Assembly (NCBI RefSeq): GCF_003991585.1
Contig: NZ_PQSP01000003.1
Span: 124,001-188,000 of the forward strand
Direction: 5' to 3'
Length of the DNA stretch: 64,000 bases
Origin: Saezia sanguinis
GTDB taxonomy: Bacteria; Pseudomonadota; Gammaproteobacteria; Burkholderiales; Burkholderiaceae_C
Position numbers and translations under genes: made by a program. Of the stretch, positions 48,000 to 58,419 are shown in pieces; positions within the stretch are counted from its first letter, which is position 1; every line of letters starts with the position of its first letter. The notes below the pieces were generated by a model. It saw only the letters and a program-made list of their open reading frames with translations, did no database searches and had not been told where the DNA came from.

Positions 48000-48965
48000 T
48001 TATGCCCACCTGGCTGCCAGCCACATGACCACAGGTTGCGTGACCAGCGCGGCCAGCGTTGTCAAAGCCAAAGATGCCGTCACCAGGCTTTGTGCTTCGC
48101 CATAGCGGTGCGAGAACAAATACACATTTGACCCAATGGGAAGCGCAGCCACCACAGTAATCACCACCAGCGGTACACCGCGTATGCCGACAAGGTAACC
48201 CGCAGCAAACACCAGCACAGGCATCAGCAGGTTTTTCACCAGCGTAATCTCCAGCGCACCTTTAAGTTCACCCTTCATCCGCGTATGCGCCAGCGTTGCG
48301 CCAACCAGCACCAGACTGACCGGCCCGTTGGCCTGCCCCAGCAGTTCCAGGGTTCTGTCCACCACCCCGGGCAACTGCCAGCCGGTCATGCCCCAGACCA
48401 CACCGGCAATGATCGGCAATGTGACCGGGTGCATGACAGAACGCCATGCCGCTTTTCCCACCATTTTCAGCATGCGGCTATAACCGGCCTTCATGGCTTG
48501 GCCGCTCTCAGCAGCCTGCTGCATTTCATCTCTGGCCTTGCGCCATTCAAAAAACAAGGTGGCAGCACTGAGCAGCGTTAAAGCGTGCACAGAAATCAGC
48601 GTGATCAGCGTCACCAGCCCCTCAGGGCCATAAGCCATGGTCACCAGCGGAATACCGATCATCACGCTGTTGGAAAAAATACATGCCAGCCCAATGACAA
48701 TGGCGCGCTTGTGCCCCCCTAAGAAAAGGGAAACACCAATGAACAAAGCAAACGCAACCGCCAGATAAACCCAGGTTGCTTTAAAGTCCAGCCCGTCAAA
48801 CCCGACATGGGACATGGTGCGAAACAGCAGCGCCGGCGCCAGCATCAGAAAAACCAGATTGGCCAGCCCCGGCAGGTGTTCCTGCTGTATCCAGCGCAGC
48901 TTGCCAGCCCCCCAGCCACAAACAATCAACAAAATAACCGGGAACAATGCTGCTGTGGAATTCAT
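48000..48965 (-). CDS. AEC-family transporter
   Basis: A 321-residue inner-membrane protein with ten predicted helices in two five-helix halves. The start LFPVILLIVCGWGAGKLRWI and internal motifs FSNSVMIGIPLVTMAYG and LLMPVLVFAAGYLVG are those of the auxin efflux carrier (AEC) family. Bacterial members carry malate, malonate or other acids; the substrate is open. It starts 16 bp after the msrA stop codon and is likely co-transcribed with it. Confidence 0.85.
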   Translation of the reverse strand: MNSTAALFPVILLIVCGWGAGKLRWIQQEHLPGLANLVFLMLAPALLFRTMSHVGFDGLDFKATWVYLAVAFALFIGVSLFLGGHKRAIVIGLACIFSNSVMIGIPLVTMAYGPEGLVTLITLISVHALTLLSAATLFFEWRKARDEMQQAAESGQAMKAGYSRMLKMVGKAAWRSVMHPVTLPIIAGVVWGMTGWQLPGVVDRTLELLGQANGPVSLVLVGATLAHTRMKGELKGALEITLVKNLLMPVLVFAAGYLVGIRGVPLVVITVVAALPIGSNVYLFSHRYGEAQSLVTASLALTTLAALVTQPVVMWLAARWA

Positions 48966-48981
48966 TCTTTTTTCTGATCGT

Positions 48982-49536
48982 TCAGTTTTTCAGCCAATGG
49001 ACAAATTTCTGCCGGAATTTAGCGACTTTAGGTCCTACCACCATCTGGCAGTACCCTTGTTGCGGGTGGTTTTCAAAATAATGCTGATGATAATCTTCCG
49101 CCCGGTAATAGTCTCTCAAAGGTTCCACAACGGTCACAATCGGGTCATCAAAAACACCATTCTCTGCCAGTTCCTCAATCACTGCCACGGCAGTCTGATG
49201 CTGCTGGTCACTGCAGGTCAATATGGCCGACCGGTACTGTTCGCCCACATCGGCCCCCTGCCGGTTCAGCGTGGTCGGGTCATGAATCACAAAAAATATC
49301 TCCAGCAGGTCGCGGTAAGTGATCACCGCCGGATCAAACGTGATTTTGACCACCTCTGCAAACCCTGTATTCCCTGAACATACCTGCTCATACGTCGGGT
49401 TTTGCGTATGCCCGTTGGCATAGCCGTTTTCAACCGCCGCAACACCTTTGACACGCTCGTAAACTGCCTCCAGACACCAGAAACAGCCACCGGCCAGCAC
49501 AGCCGACTCCGTCACAGAGCCATCATTCGTTTGCAT
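48982..49536 (-). CDS. msrA: Peptide-methionine (S)-S-oxide reductase
   Basis: A 184-residue repair enzyme that reduces methionine-S-sulfoxide in proteins and free form. The catalytic cysteine is in AGGCFWCLEAVYE, and the downstream VENGYANGHTQNPTYEQVCSG and FFVIHDPTTLNRQGADVGEQYRSAI blocks are diagnostic. The frame is open to a TTG at 49572, but the ATG at 49536 matches the family start. It is transcribed ahead of the AEC gene. Confidence 0.95.
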   Translation of the reverse strand: MQTNDGSVTESAVLAGGCFWCLEAVYERVKGVAAVENGYANGHTQNPTYEQVCSGNTGFAEVVKITFDPAVITYRDLLEIFFVIHDPTTLNRQGADVGEQYRSAILTCSDQQHQTAVAVIEELAENGVFDDPIVTVVEPLRDYYRAEDYHQHYFENHPQQGYCQMVVGPKVAKFRQKFVHWLKN

Positions 49537-49810
49537 AAAGCGCCCTTTAACATTTCCAAGGTTAAAAGACAATTATCTCTGAAACACCTGCCAGCATAAG
49601 CTGGCATGGCTATCCGGCAATACCCGTTTTAACCATAGCGAATGAGCCCATGAATAAGCCCCTTAGTGTCCCTTATTTTTAAGCAAAAACACAAGTATCG
49701 GCATTCGCCACTCAACATTCAGCCTCCAAAAACCGGAAGACTTTTCTTCCTGTTATGTTTCACCTATGTTTAACACCACCCTTTAGATACAGTGGAAAGG
49801 GACAACCTAC

Positions 49811-51238
49811 ATGAAAAATACAGCAACAACCCGGGTAGAGCATGATTTATTAGGCGATATGGAGGTTCCAGCAGATGCTTACTATGGCGTCCAAACGCTG
49901 CGGGCCGCTCAGAATTTCAGGCTCACAGGCATCATCTTGTCGCACTACCCCAGCCTGATCAAAGGGCTGGCCATTGTCAAATTGGCCGCAGCAGAAGCCA
50001 ACTATGAGCTCGGCGATCTGCCTGAAGACAAATACAAAGCCATTGCAAAAGCCTGCCAACGCCTGATGAACAATGAATTCAACGACCAGTTCATTGTTGA
50101 TATGATTCAGGGCGGTGCCGGCACTTCGACCAACATGAATGCCAATGAGGTCATCGCCAACATTGCACTGGAAGAAATGGGCAAGCAAAAAGGCGAATAC
50201 CAGTTCCTGCACCCCAACAACGATGTCAACATGGCGCAGTCCACCAACGACGCCTACCCCACAGCGGTTCGCGTCGGGTTATTGCTGATCAATGAAATGC
50301 TCATTGAAAGCCTGTCAAACCTGTGCAAGGCGTTTCGCCGCAAAGGCGCCGAGTTTGCCGACATCATCAAGATGGGGCGCACACAACTGCAGGATGCTGT
50401 GCCTATGACACTGGGACAGGAATTCAATGCATTTGCCACCACACTTGAAGACGACCTGGAAAGGCTGAAAACCTATCCGCTCGACTGGCTCACCGAAATC
50501 AACATGGGTGGCACTGCAATTGGCACTGGGATTAACACAGACCCCAAATACCAGCACCTGGTCACCGAAAAACTCTGCAAAATCAGCGGCCTGAAATTCA
50601 GGTCGGCGCCTGACCTGATTGAAGCCAGCTGGGACATGGGCGGATTCATCATGTTCTCGGGGCAACTCAAACGCCTGGTCGTGAAAATTTCCAAAATCTG
50701 TAACGATCTGCGCCTGCTCTCCAGCGGCCCCCGCACAGGCATTGGTGAAATCAATCTGCCTGCACGCCAGCCGGGCAGCTCGATCATGCCCGGTAAGGTC
50801 AACCCGGTGATCCCAGAAGCCGTCAACCAGGTATCTTTTGCCGTGATGGGCAATGACCTGGCCATTACCATTGCCGCTGAAGCCGGGCAATTGCAGTTGA
50901 ACGTGATGGAGCCTTTGATTGCTTACAAAATGTTTGACAGCATCCGCATGATCAAGCGCGCCATGGACATGCTGCGTGAAGAGTGTATTGACGGCATCAC
51001 CGCCAATGCAGAACTGTGCCAGCGCCTGGTCGAAAACTCCATCGGGCTGGTCACCGCACTCAACCCCTACATCGGCTATGAAAACTGCACCCGCATTGCC
51101 AAAGAAGCACTGCAATCAGGCAAAGGTGTGCTGGAACTGGTGCGCGAAGAAAAACTGCTCAGCGAAGAAGAGCTGGCCGATATCCTCAAACCCAAAAACA
51201 TGATTGCACCCAGAGAGGTCAAGCATAAAAAAGCTTAA
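49811..51238 (+). CDS. aspA: Aspartate ammonia-lyase
   Basis: A 475-residue homotetrameric lyase that interconverts L-aspartate and fumarate plus ammonia. The start RVEHDLLGDMEVPADAYYGVQTLRAAQNF, the block AGTSTNMNANEVIAN and the flexible SS loop GSSIMPGKVNPVIPE carry the substrate and catalytic residues, distinguishing it from fumarase C mainly by the N-terminus. Length is standard (E. coli 478). GGAAAGGG lies before the ATG, and a strong terminator follows. Confidence 0.95.
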   Translation: MKNTATTRVEHDLLGDMEVPADAYYGVQTLRAAQNFRLTGIILSHYPSLIKGLAIVKLAAAEANYELGDLPEDKYKAIAKACQRLMNNEFNDQFIVDMIQGGAGTSTNMNANEVIANIALEEMGKQKGEYQFLHPNNDVNMAQSTNDAYPTAVRVGLLLINEMLIESLSNLCKAFRRKGAEFADIIKMGRTQLQDAVPMTLGQEFNAFATTLEDDLERLKTYPLDWLTEINMGGTAIGTGINTDPKYQHLVTEKLCKISGLKFRSAPDLIEASWDMGGFIMFSGQLKRLVVKISKICNDLRLLSSGPRTGIGEINLPARQPGSSIMPGKVNPVIPEAVNQVSFAVMGNDLAITIAAEAGQLQLNVMEPLIAYKMFDSIRMIKRAMDMLREECIDGITANAELCQRLVENSIGLVTALNPYIGYENCTRIAKEALQSGKGVLELVREEKLLSEEELADILKPKNMIAPREVKHKKA

Positions 51239-51262
51239 TTGAGCACTTAACGCTCACATTCG

Positions 51263-51297
51263 GGGCCTGGCATGATGCATCATCCAGGCCCTTTTTA
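51263..51297 (+). terminator. Intrinsic terminator of aspA
   Basis: GGGCCTGG / CCAGGCCC stem with a 13-nt loop and a TTTTT run, 24 bp after the stop codon. Confidence 0.9.
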
Positions 51298-51301
51298 TCT
51301 T

Positions 51302-52117
51302 TCAGGCGAGCAAGTCTGGTAGATTAAAAAATGCTTTGGCACATGCCGTTGTTTGTGCTGCAAGCACCTGCGGCGTCACACCCCGGCAGGCAGCCGTCAC
51401 GCTGAGCACTTCCGGTAAGAAAGCAGGCTCATTACGCCGGTCTGCCGGTTTGTTCTTCAATGTACGCGGCAGCAGATAAGGCCCATCGGTCTCCAGCATC
51501 AAACGGTCTGCCGGAATATCTTTTACCAGCGCTTGCAAATGCAGACCACGGCGCTCGTCACAAATCCAGCCGGTAATGCCGATGTGCAAATCCAGGTCCA
51601 GATAGCTGAACAGATCTTTTTTCTCTCCGGTAAAACAGTGCACTACCGCCGCAGGCAACTGGTCGCGAAATTCCCGCAGTATGGCAATGAACCTTTCGCA
51701 AGCATCGCGTTCATGCATAAACACCGGGTGCTGCAACTCGACTGCCAATGCAAGCTGTTGCTCAAAAACCTTTTCCTGTACCGGCCGTGGACTGAAATCA
51801 CGGTTAAAGTCCAGCCCGCATTCACCCACGGCCTTCACTGTGGGGGATTGCAGCAACTGCTTGATGACTGTGGCTGTTTCATAACCCCAGTCTTTGGCAT
51901 GATGCGGATGTACCCCCGCTGTACTGAATAAATGCCGCCCCTGCGAATCGTATTGCTGGCACAGTTCAAGTGCCCTGTGGCTCTCACGTTCACTGGTACC
52001 CGTTACAACCATTTGCTGCACCCGTGCCGCATACGCCCGTTGCAATACCTCGCTCACATCATGCCTGAAACGCTCACTGGTCAGGTTAATGCCGATATCA
52101 ATTAAATAATCATTCAT
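51302..52117 (-). CDS. tatD: 3'-5' ssDNA/RNA exonuclease TatD
   Basis: A 271-residue TIM-barrel metal-dependent nuclease. The start [11 protein letters not shown] replaces the usual HxH motif exactly as in true TatD of enterobacteria, and [46 protein letters not shown] and [10 protein letters not shown] align through the protein. It acts in DNA repair and RNA turnover; no tat export genes are near. The GTG at 52210 would add a poor 31-residue extension, so the ATG at 52117 is used. Confidence 0.92.
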   Translation of the reverse strand: MNDYLIDIGINLTSERFRHDVSEVLQRAYAARVQQMVVTGTSERESHRALELCQQYDSQGRHLFSTAGVHPHHAKDWGYETATVIKQLLQSPTVKAVGECGLDFNRDFSPRPVQEKVFEQQLALAVELQHPVFMHERDACERFIAILREFRDQLPAAVVHCFTGEKKDLFSYLDLDLHIGITGWICDERRGLHLQALVKDIPADRLMLETDGPYLLPRTLKNKPADRRNEPAFLPEVLSVTAACRGVTPQVLAAQTTACAKAFFNLPDLLA

Positions 52118-52344
52118 TGGATCGTCAGTCTGATCATTCACACAAAATAACGCCGATTTTAACAGTCTCCTTTCTCTACCTGCCAACCGGGCTCCTGACG
52201 ATACAGGCACAGCAGCACCTACACCTCAAAACACAAAACACTGATCCCCGCTTTCATTTACATCACCCCAAGTACAAAACCTGCATATGCCTGTATCATG
52301 TCACTGACCATCAATCTGTCCCCTTCTTTTTAACGAGCTCGTCT

Positions 52345-53205
52345 ATGGAATTAGGTTCTCTCAAGCCCGTTATCACCACCGTCATCATGCCACTGATGTT
52401 TTGGCTCAGCATGGCATTGATGGCTCTGTTTATCTTTTGCATCAAAAAAGAAAAGCATCAGGGGTTTCAGCGCGAAAACACCACAAAAAACAAACGAGGT
52501 AGAAAATACCTTGCCGCCGCTGCCATGTCCCTGCTGATCCTGTGGCTGCTCAGTTGCCATGGTACTGCGGTGTTGCTGTCACGCTGGTTGCTACCGGCAA
52601 CCACGGCCCTGCAACCGGGCGATATTCAGCAACTGCGCCACAACCTGCTGGCAGGCAAACCAGCCGCCATCATTGTGCTGGGCGCTGGCGTGCAATCCCA
52701 GGCAGCAGAGTATGACGGGCAACCGGCACTTTCCCCTTACGCACTGGAGCGCCTGGTCTACGGCATTCATCTGGCACGGCAAACCGGCCTGCCCCTGGGT
52801 TACAGCGGCGGGCAAGGCTGGGCCCAGTCAGCACCAGACAGCCCGGAAGCCAAAGCCGCATTACGCACCGCACAAGAATTAGGCGTGCCTTTGCGCTGGA
52901 TAGATGCTACATCACGCGATACACGGGAAAACGCCGTCAACACCGCCGCCATGCTGCATGCCGAAAACATAACGCATGTCGTACTGGTCACACAGGCCTG
53001 GCATATGCCGCGCGCCGTCAGCGCTTTTCAAAAAACCGGCCTGGCCGTTACGCCTGCGCCGGTCGGTTTTATTCGACCCTATGCCAACTTCTGGCTGGAG
53101 TGGCTGCCATCCGCTTCGGGGCTTTCAACCACCAGCACCGTACTGCGCGAATGGATTGGACTGCAAGTTCAACGGTTCCAACATCCATCGACTGCTACAG
53201 AATAA
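52345..53205 (+). CDS. YdcF/ElyC-family (DUF218) membrane protein
   Basis: A 286-residue protein with two N-terminal membrane helices (about residues 8-32 and 56-78), followed by a DUF218 domain: IIVLGAGVQSQAAEYDGQPALSPYALERL, LGYSGGQG, IDATSRDTRENA and VVLVTQAWHMPRAVSAF. Relatives include SanA and ElyC, linked to envelope integrity and peptidoglycan or enterobacterial common antigen precursors. The frame opens far upstream at a TTG (52117), but the ATG at 52345 begins the first helix. Confidence 0.82.
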   Translation: MELGSLKPVITTVIMPLMFWLSMALMALFIFCIKKEKHQGFQRENTTKNKRGRKYLAAAAMSLLILWLLSCHGTAVLLSRWLLPATTALQPGDIQQLRHNLLAGKPAAIIVLGAGVQSQAAEYDGQPALSPYALERLVYGIHLARQTGLPLGYSGGQGWAQSAPDSPEAKAALRTAQELGVPLRWIDATSRDTRENAVNTAAMLHAENITHVVLVTQAWHMPRAVSAFQKTGLAVTPAPVGFIRPYANFWLEWLPSASGLSTTSTVLREWIGLQVQRFQHPSTATE

Positions 53206-53427
53206 ACCCTGATACAACCTGTATGTGCTTTATTGGATACTTAAGAATCTCCCGAATGCCTTGTTTTCATGCGGTGCACAATGAAATGAATATGTACACA
53301 GATTTTGTGCCTACCGCACCCCTGCCAGCACTCTTATCTGCATTTAGGTTCATAATCTCAACGTACAACTCGAATGCTGATGTTTAGCAATTACATATAA
53401 AACCATAAACATAAGGAGATCTTCGCG

Positions 53428-56226
53428 ATGAACATCCTCTCCAAACTCGTCGACAAATATATACCAGTCCAACATCCATTTGCCGATACGCTGCAATCAT
53501 TCAAAACCGCCTCAGGAAAAGAAGGCAAGTTCTATTCACTGCCCGCGCTGAGCCAGCACTTTCCCCAGATTAACAAACTGCCCGTTTCCATACGCATTGT
53601 TTTAGAGAGCGTGCTGCGCAACTGCGACGGTAAAAAAGTCACCAAAGAACATATTGAGCAACTGGCCAACTGGCAGCCCAATGCGCCGCGTGTGGATGAA
53701 ATTCCGTTTGTACTGGCGCGCGTAGTGCTGCAGGACTTCACTGGCGTACCCCTGCTGGCTGACCTGGGCGCCATGCGCACCACGGCCAAAAACATGGGCA
53801 AGAACCCGAAAGTGGTGGAGCCGCTGGTGCCTGTCAACCTGGTCGTTGACCATTCGATCATGGTCGACTACTTCGGCTCCAAAAATGCGCTTGACCTGAA
53901 CATGAAACTTGAATTCCACCGCAACAAGGAACGCTATCAGTTCATGAAGTGGGGCATGCAGGCCTTTGATACTTTTGGCGTGGTGCCTCCCGGCTTTGGT
54001 ATTGTGCACCAGGTCAACCTGGAATATCTGGCACGCGGTGTGCACAAAAACAAAGACAACGTGTACTACCCCGATACGCTGGTTGGCACCGACAGCCACA
54101 CCACCATGATCAACGGCATTGGCGTGGTGGGCTGGGGCGTGGGTGGTATCGAAGCCGAAGCCGCCATGCTTGGGCAACCATATTATTTCCTCACCCCCGA
54201 TGTTGTCGGCTTTGAATTCAAGGGCCAGTTGCGCGAAGGCGTTACCGCCACCGACCTGGTGCTCACCGTCACAGAACGTCTGCGCCAGGAAAAAGTGGTC
54301 GGCAAGTTTGTTGAGTTTTTTGGTGAAGGCACCGGTCATCTATCCGTGACAGACCGCGCCACCATTGGCAACATGGCGCCTGAATATGGTGCCACCATGG
54401 GCTTTTTCCCGGTCGATCACAAAACCCTGGATTACTTCAGAGGTACCGGGCGAACCGACGAAGAAATCGAAGCGTTTGAAGCCTATTTCAAAGCCCAGGG
54501 ACTTTTTGGTGTGCCGCGCGATGGCGATATCAATTACACCCAGGTGGTTACGCTGGATCTTTCCACCGTTGCCCCCAGCCTGGCAGGCCCGAAACGTCCG
54601 CAGGACCGCATCGAAATCGGCCACGTCAAAAGCAAATTCATTGAGCTGTTCAGCGCCCCCATCAAAGACAACGGCTTCAACCAGCCGGCACAAAAGCTTG
54701 AAGAACTGTACAGCCTGGACAGCAGCAATGTGGTCACCGAAGCCACACCTGCGAACGATGTCATTAAAAACGGTGACATCCTGATTGCAGCCATTACCTC
54801 GTGTACCAACACCTCCAACCCCAGCGTCATGCTGGCGGCCGGGCTGCTGGCAAAAAAAGCAGTGGCGGCCGGACTGAAGGTGAAAAAGAACATCAAAACC
54901 TCACTTGCCCCCGGATCGCGCGTGGTCACGGAATACCTGACGCAGACCGGCTTACTGCCCTATCTGGAACAGCTCGGGTTTGATGTGGCTGCCTACGGCT
55001 GTACCACCTGTATCGGCAATGCCGGTGACCTGAAACCCGAAATCAACAAAGCCATCATCCAGAATGATCTGGTATGTGCCGCGGTGCTTTCAGGCAACCG
55101 TAATTTTGAAGCCCGTATCCATCCCAATATCAAAGCCAACTTTCTGGCCAGCCCGCCACTGGTGGTTGCGTATGCCATTGCCGGCAACATGACGGTTGAC
55201 CTGATGACCGAGCCGGTAGGCCAGGGCCATGGCGGTAAAGATGTGTATCTGGGCGACATCTGGCCCAGCAGCGACGAAATTGAAGCACTGCTCAAGTTTG
55301 CCATGAATGGTCCGGAGTTCCGCGAGAACTATGAAAAGGTCAACACCGACCCCGGCAAACTGTGGTCCCAGATCAAATCGATCTCAGGCAACGTGTACTC
55401 ATGGCCAGAGAGCACCTACATTGCTGAACCACCGTTCTTCAAGGACTTCACTTTGGAGCCCCAGCACCCGCCTGCAGGGGCAGAACTGGGGGTCAAAGGC
55501 GCACGCATCATGGCGCTGTTCGGCGACTCCATCACTACCGACCATATCTCCCCGGCCGGCTCAATCAAAGAAAGCTCTCCGGCCGGGCTCTATCTGCTCT
55601 CGCATGGTGTTCAGAAAGCCGACTTCAACTCTTACGGCTCACGCCGGGGCAACCATGAGGTCATGATGCGTGGTACCTTTGCCAACGTGCGCATTAAAAA
55701 CCTGATGCTCCCGCCCAAAGAAGACGGCAGCCGTGAAGAAGGTGGCTACACGCTGATGCAACTGGATGGTGTTAACAAAGGACAGAAAACCACCATCTAC
55801 GACGCTGCCATGCAATACATTGAAGCCCAGGTGCCGACCGTGATTTTTGGCGGTGAAGAATACGGCACCGGCTCCAGCCGCGACTGGGCGGCCAAAGGCA
55901 CGCTGCTGCTGGGCATCAAGGCCGTGATTGCGCGCAGTTTTGAGCGTATCCACCGCTCCAATCTGGTTGGCATGGGTGTGCTGCCCTTGCAGTTCAAAGG
56001 CAGCGACTCATGGGAAAAACTCAAACTGCAAGGCAATGAAACCATTGACATCATTCTGGGCATGGAACTCAAACCCCAGGCCGATGCCAAACTGGTGGTA
56101 ACCCGGGCCAATGGTGAGCAGGAGGTTGTCATGCTGACACTGCGTATTGATACGCCGATTGAAGTGGAATACTATCAGCACGGAGGCATCCTGCCATTTG
56201 TCCTGAGGCAGTTGCTTGCTTCCTGA
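53428..56226 (+). CDS. acnA: Aconitate hydratase A
   Basis: A 932-residue TCA-cycle enzyme isomerising citrate to isocitrate via an Fe-S cluster. Cluster ligands are C459 (TSCTNTSNP), C525 and C528 (YGCTTCIGN). The start [17 protein letters not shown], the block [22 protein letters not shown] and the end [18 protein letters not shown] are diagnostic of the AcnA/IRP1-type. It is some 40 residues longer than E. coli AcnA, mostly in the segment between the second and third domains (about residues 385-450). AAGGAG precedes the ATG, and a strong terminator follows. Confidence 0.95.
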   Translation: MNILSKLVDKYIPVQHPFADTLQSFKTASGKEGKFYSLPALSQHFPQINKLPVSIRIVLESVLRNCDGKKVTKEHIEQLANWQPNAPRVDEIPFVLARVVLQDFTGVPLLADLGAMRTTAKNMGKNPKVVEPLVPVNLVVDHSIMVDYFGSKNALDLNMKLEFHRNKERYQFMKWGMQAFDTFGVVPPGFGIVHQVNLEYLARGVHKNKDNVYYPDTLVGTDSHTTMINGIGVVGWGVGGIEAEAAMLGQPYYFLTPDVVGFEFKGQLREGVTATDLVLTVTERLRQEKVVGKFVEFFGEGTGHLSVTDRATIGNMAPEYGATMGFFPVDHKTLDYFRGTGRTDEEIEAFEAYFKAQGLFGVPRDGDINYTQVVTLDLSTVAPSLAGPKRPQDRIEIGHVKSKFIELFSAPIKDNGFNQPAQKLEELYSLDSSNVVTEATPANDVIKNGDILIAAITSCTNTSNPSVMLAAGLLAKKAVAAGLKVKKNIKTSLAPGSRVVTEYLTQTGLLPYLEQLGFDVAAYGCTTCIGNAGDLKPEINKAIIQNDLVCAAVLSGNRNFEARIHPNIKANFLASPPLVVAYAIAGNMTVDLMTEPVGQGHGGKDVYLGDIWPSSDEIEALLKFAMNGPEFRENYEKVNTDPGKLWSQIKSISGNVYSWPESTYIAEPPFFKDFTLEPQHPPAGAELGVKGARIMALFGDSITTDHISPAGSIKESSPAGLYLLSHGVQKADFNSYGSRRGNHEVMMRGTFANVRIKNLMLPPKEDGSREEGGYTLMQLDGVNKGQKTTIYDAAMQYIEAQVPTVIFGGEEYGTGSSRDWAAKGTLLLGIKAVIARSFERIHRSNLVGMGVLPLQFKGSDSWEKLKLQGNETIDIILGMELKPQADAKLVVTRANGEQEVVMLTLRIDTPIEVEYYQHGGILPFVLRQLLAS

Positions 56227-56232
56227 CACCAC

Positions 56233-56268
56233 AACGGTGCGTCAGGGAAATCCCTGTAGCACCGTTTT
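56233..56268 (+). terminator. Intrinsic terminator of acnA
   Basis: A long stem (AACGGTGC / GCACCGTT outside, CAGGGA / TCCCTG inside) begins seven bases after the stop codon and ends in TTTT. A second small hairpin (56275-56296) follows. Confidence 0.8.
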
Positions 56269-56499
56269 GATGCGCTCGCGGATTTAATCCCGCGATTCAG
56301 GACCAAACGGGCTGCTTTTCTGGGCATGTTCTGGCACAGAAAATGCATTTGTTTTTACGACATTGGCACATGGTATAAATTGGCTCAAACCGCTGTCCCA
56401 CCGTCATCATGGGAATGCGTTATAGACAGATGGCTGGAATTAATTTACGCTATGATGTCCAACACTTACAACTACACCTTATAGATAGGAGAGCAATTC

Positions 56500-57393
56500 A
56501 TGAAGTTTCTGAAAACTACTCTGGCTTTGGCAATCGGTTCCACCATGGCACTGGCTGTTCAGGCTCAAAGTTCGGGCACCTTGGACAGAATTCGTTCCAG
56601 CGGCACCATGACCATCGCCTACCGCGATGCATCCATCCCATTCTCATACCTGGATGACAAAGCCCAACCAACCGGCTTTGCCTGGGAGCTCTCCCAAAAG
56701 ATTGCCGCAGCCGTTCAAAAAGAACTGGGGCTGGCAAACCTGACCATCAAACCACAGGCTGTCACCTCTGCCAACCGTATTCCTCTGATGGTCAATGGCA
56801 CCATTGACATCGAATGCGGCTCCACCACCAACAACACCACCCGTGGCAAAGACGTCAGCTTCTCTGTCAACTACTTCTACACCGGTACCCGCTTCCTGGT
56901 GAAAACCAGTTCCGGCATCCAGTCGCTGGAAGACCTGCGTGGCAAGACTCTGGTTTCCACACTGGGCACCACCAACCTGCAATTGCTGCGCACGCTCAAT
57001 ACAGAAGACAAGCTGGGCATCAACATCACCACCGCCAAAGACCACGATGCATCTTTCCTGAACGTGCAGCAAGGTCTGGCTGATGCATTCGGCATGGACG
57101 ACATCCTGCTGTACGGCCTGCGCGCAGCAGCGGCCAAACCTACGGACTTTGCCGTGGTCGGCAAACCCATCCAGGTTGAACCGTATGCCTGTATGGTGCG
57201 TAAAGATGACCCAGCGTTTAAAGCCGTGGTGGACAAAGCCATTATCGGTTTGATGGAAAGCGGCGAGTTCACCAAGATGTACGAACAGTGGTTCACCAAA
57301 CCGATTCCTCCCAAAGGTATCAACCTGGAACTGCCTATGTCTGAAGAACTCAAGGCCAACCTGACCGCACATTCTGACAAACCCGCGAACTAA
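56500..57393 (+). CDS. Amino-acid ABC transporter substrate-binding protein (GltI-like)
   Basis: A 297-residue periplasmic binding protein. Signal peptide MKFLKTTLALAIGSTMALAVQAQ (cleavage near residue 23) precedes LDRIRSSGTMTIAYRDASIPFSYLDDKAQPTGFAWEL, the bacterial SBP3 fold. It resembles GltI/AatJ proteins for glutamate and aspartate, with the ECGSTTNNTTRGKDVSFSV block typical of them. No permease or ATPase gene is next to it, so it is an orphan that must use a permease elsewhere. GGAG precedes the ATG. Confidence 0.88.
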   Translation: MKFLKTTLALAIGSTMALAVQAQSSGTLDRIRSSGTMTIAYRDASIPFSYLDDKAQPTGFAWELSQKIAAAVQKELGLANLTIKPQAVTSANRIPLMVNGTIDIECGSTTNNTTRGKDVSFSVNYFYTGTRFLVKTSSGIQSLEDLRGKTLVSTLGTTNLQLLRTLNTEDKLGINITTAKDHDASFLNVQQGLADAFGMDDILLYGLRAAAAKPTDFAVVGKPIQVEPYACMVRKDDPAFKAVVDKAIIGLMESGEFTKMYEQWFTKPIPPKGINLELPMSEELKANLTAHSDKPAN

Positions 57394-57434
57394 TCAGCAC
57401 GGGCAAGTCCGTTTGCAGCGGATAGGAAAATCCC

Positions 57435-57463
57435 AAGTGGCAGGAACCCCTGCCACTTTTTTT
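57435..57463 (+). terminator. Intrinsic terminator of the binding-protein gene
   Basis: AAGTGGCAGG / CCTGCCACTT stem with a 4-nt loop and TTTTTTT, 42 bp after the stop codon. Confidence 0.9.
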
Positions 57464-57671
57464 ATAGGGACTTTCCATGACATTACCATGACTGTAACAC
57501 TCTCTTTTACGACGCCTTTGCATCAGGCATACAATACAAATCAGACAGCGTCTTTTCTCTGCATAAACAATTACCGCGAATACCCAGAAAAGACACGAAC
57601 ACTTCATCTACATTTTTAATTTGCGCTGGTCCATCGTGAATACATTGCGTCATTTTGATACACCGCCCTCC

Positions 57672-58382
57672 ATGAATGGCCTGGTAGGCGTTCTGGGTGG
57701 TATGGGGCCTTTGGCCACACTCGACTTTTTTCAGAAAATGATTGCGGCCACACCGGCACAGTGCGACCAGGAGCATGTGCCTGTCATTATCAGTTCCATC
57801 CCGCAAATCCCCGATCGCACACAAGCCTATCTGGGGCAAGGCCCATCGCCACTGCCAGCACTGGTAGAGTGCGGACAACGGCTGATTACTGCTGGCGCCG
57901 AGTTGATCGTCATTCCCTGCAATACCGCGCACCTGTGGTTTGCAGATATTGAAGCTGCACTGCAAATACCCATGCTGCATATTGCAGATGCCGCGCTGGA
58001 ACAGGTCAAGGCCCCTGCCAAGCAGACGCCTGCCGTAGGCCTTCTGGCAACACAGGCCACCATCGAATCCGGGCTGTATACCAACCGGGCTCAAGAAACC
58101 GGCCACCCCGTGCAATGGCTGTTGCCCACCACACAGGAAATGGAAACACTCGTCATGCCGGGAATCCGCGCAGTCAAAGCCGGCAACCTCATACTGGGGC
58201 AAGACTTGCTGGCCGCAGCCGGCCGTGCGCTGGAATTGCGCGGCGCAACAGCCCTGATCATGGGATGCACCGAAATCCCGCTGGTGCTGCCAAATAGTGG
58301 CCTGGAAATTGCATTGATTGATGCAACCGATGCTTTAGCCCGTGGCGCAGTGGCCTGGTCAACTGCCCGGCGTGGCAGGTAA
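57672..58382 (+). CDS. Aspartate/glutamate racemase-family protein
   Basis: A 236-residue cofactor-independent racemase. Two catalytic cysteines are in VIPCNTAHLW and IMGCTEIPLVL, and the start GVLGGMGPLATLDFFQKMI is that of the aspartate racemase branch. The frame opens at a TTG (57621), but the ATG at 57672 begins the family start; no strong ribosome site is present. It is 37 bp before a D-amino-acid dehydrogenase gene, so the two probably form an operon that converts L- or D-acidic amino acids. Confidence 0.87.
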   Translation: MNGLVGVLGGMGPLATLDFFQKMIAATPAQCDQEHVPVIISSIPQIPDRTQAYLGQGPSPLPALVECGQRLITAGAELIVIPCNTAHLWFADIEAALQIPMLHIADAALEQVKAPAKQTPAVGLLATQATIESGLYTNRAQETGHPVQWLLPTTQEMETLVMPGIRAVKAGNLILGQDLLAAAGRALELRGATALIMGCTEIPLVLPNSGLEIALIDATDALARGAVAWSTARRGR

Positions 58383-58419
58383 GCTGAAACAAAATCATTT
58401 TTTACCGGAGTATTGCACA

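Noticed and set aside
50315..51115. 266-codon minus-strand frame
   Set aside because: Antisense to aspA and without any family signal.
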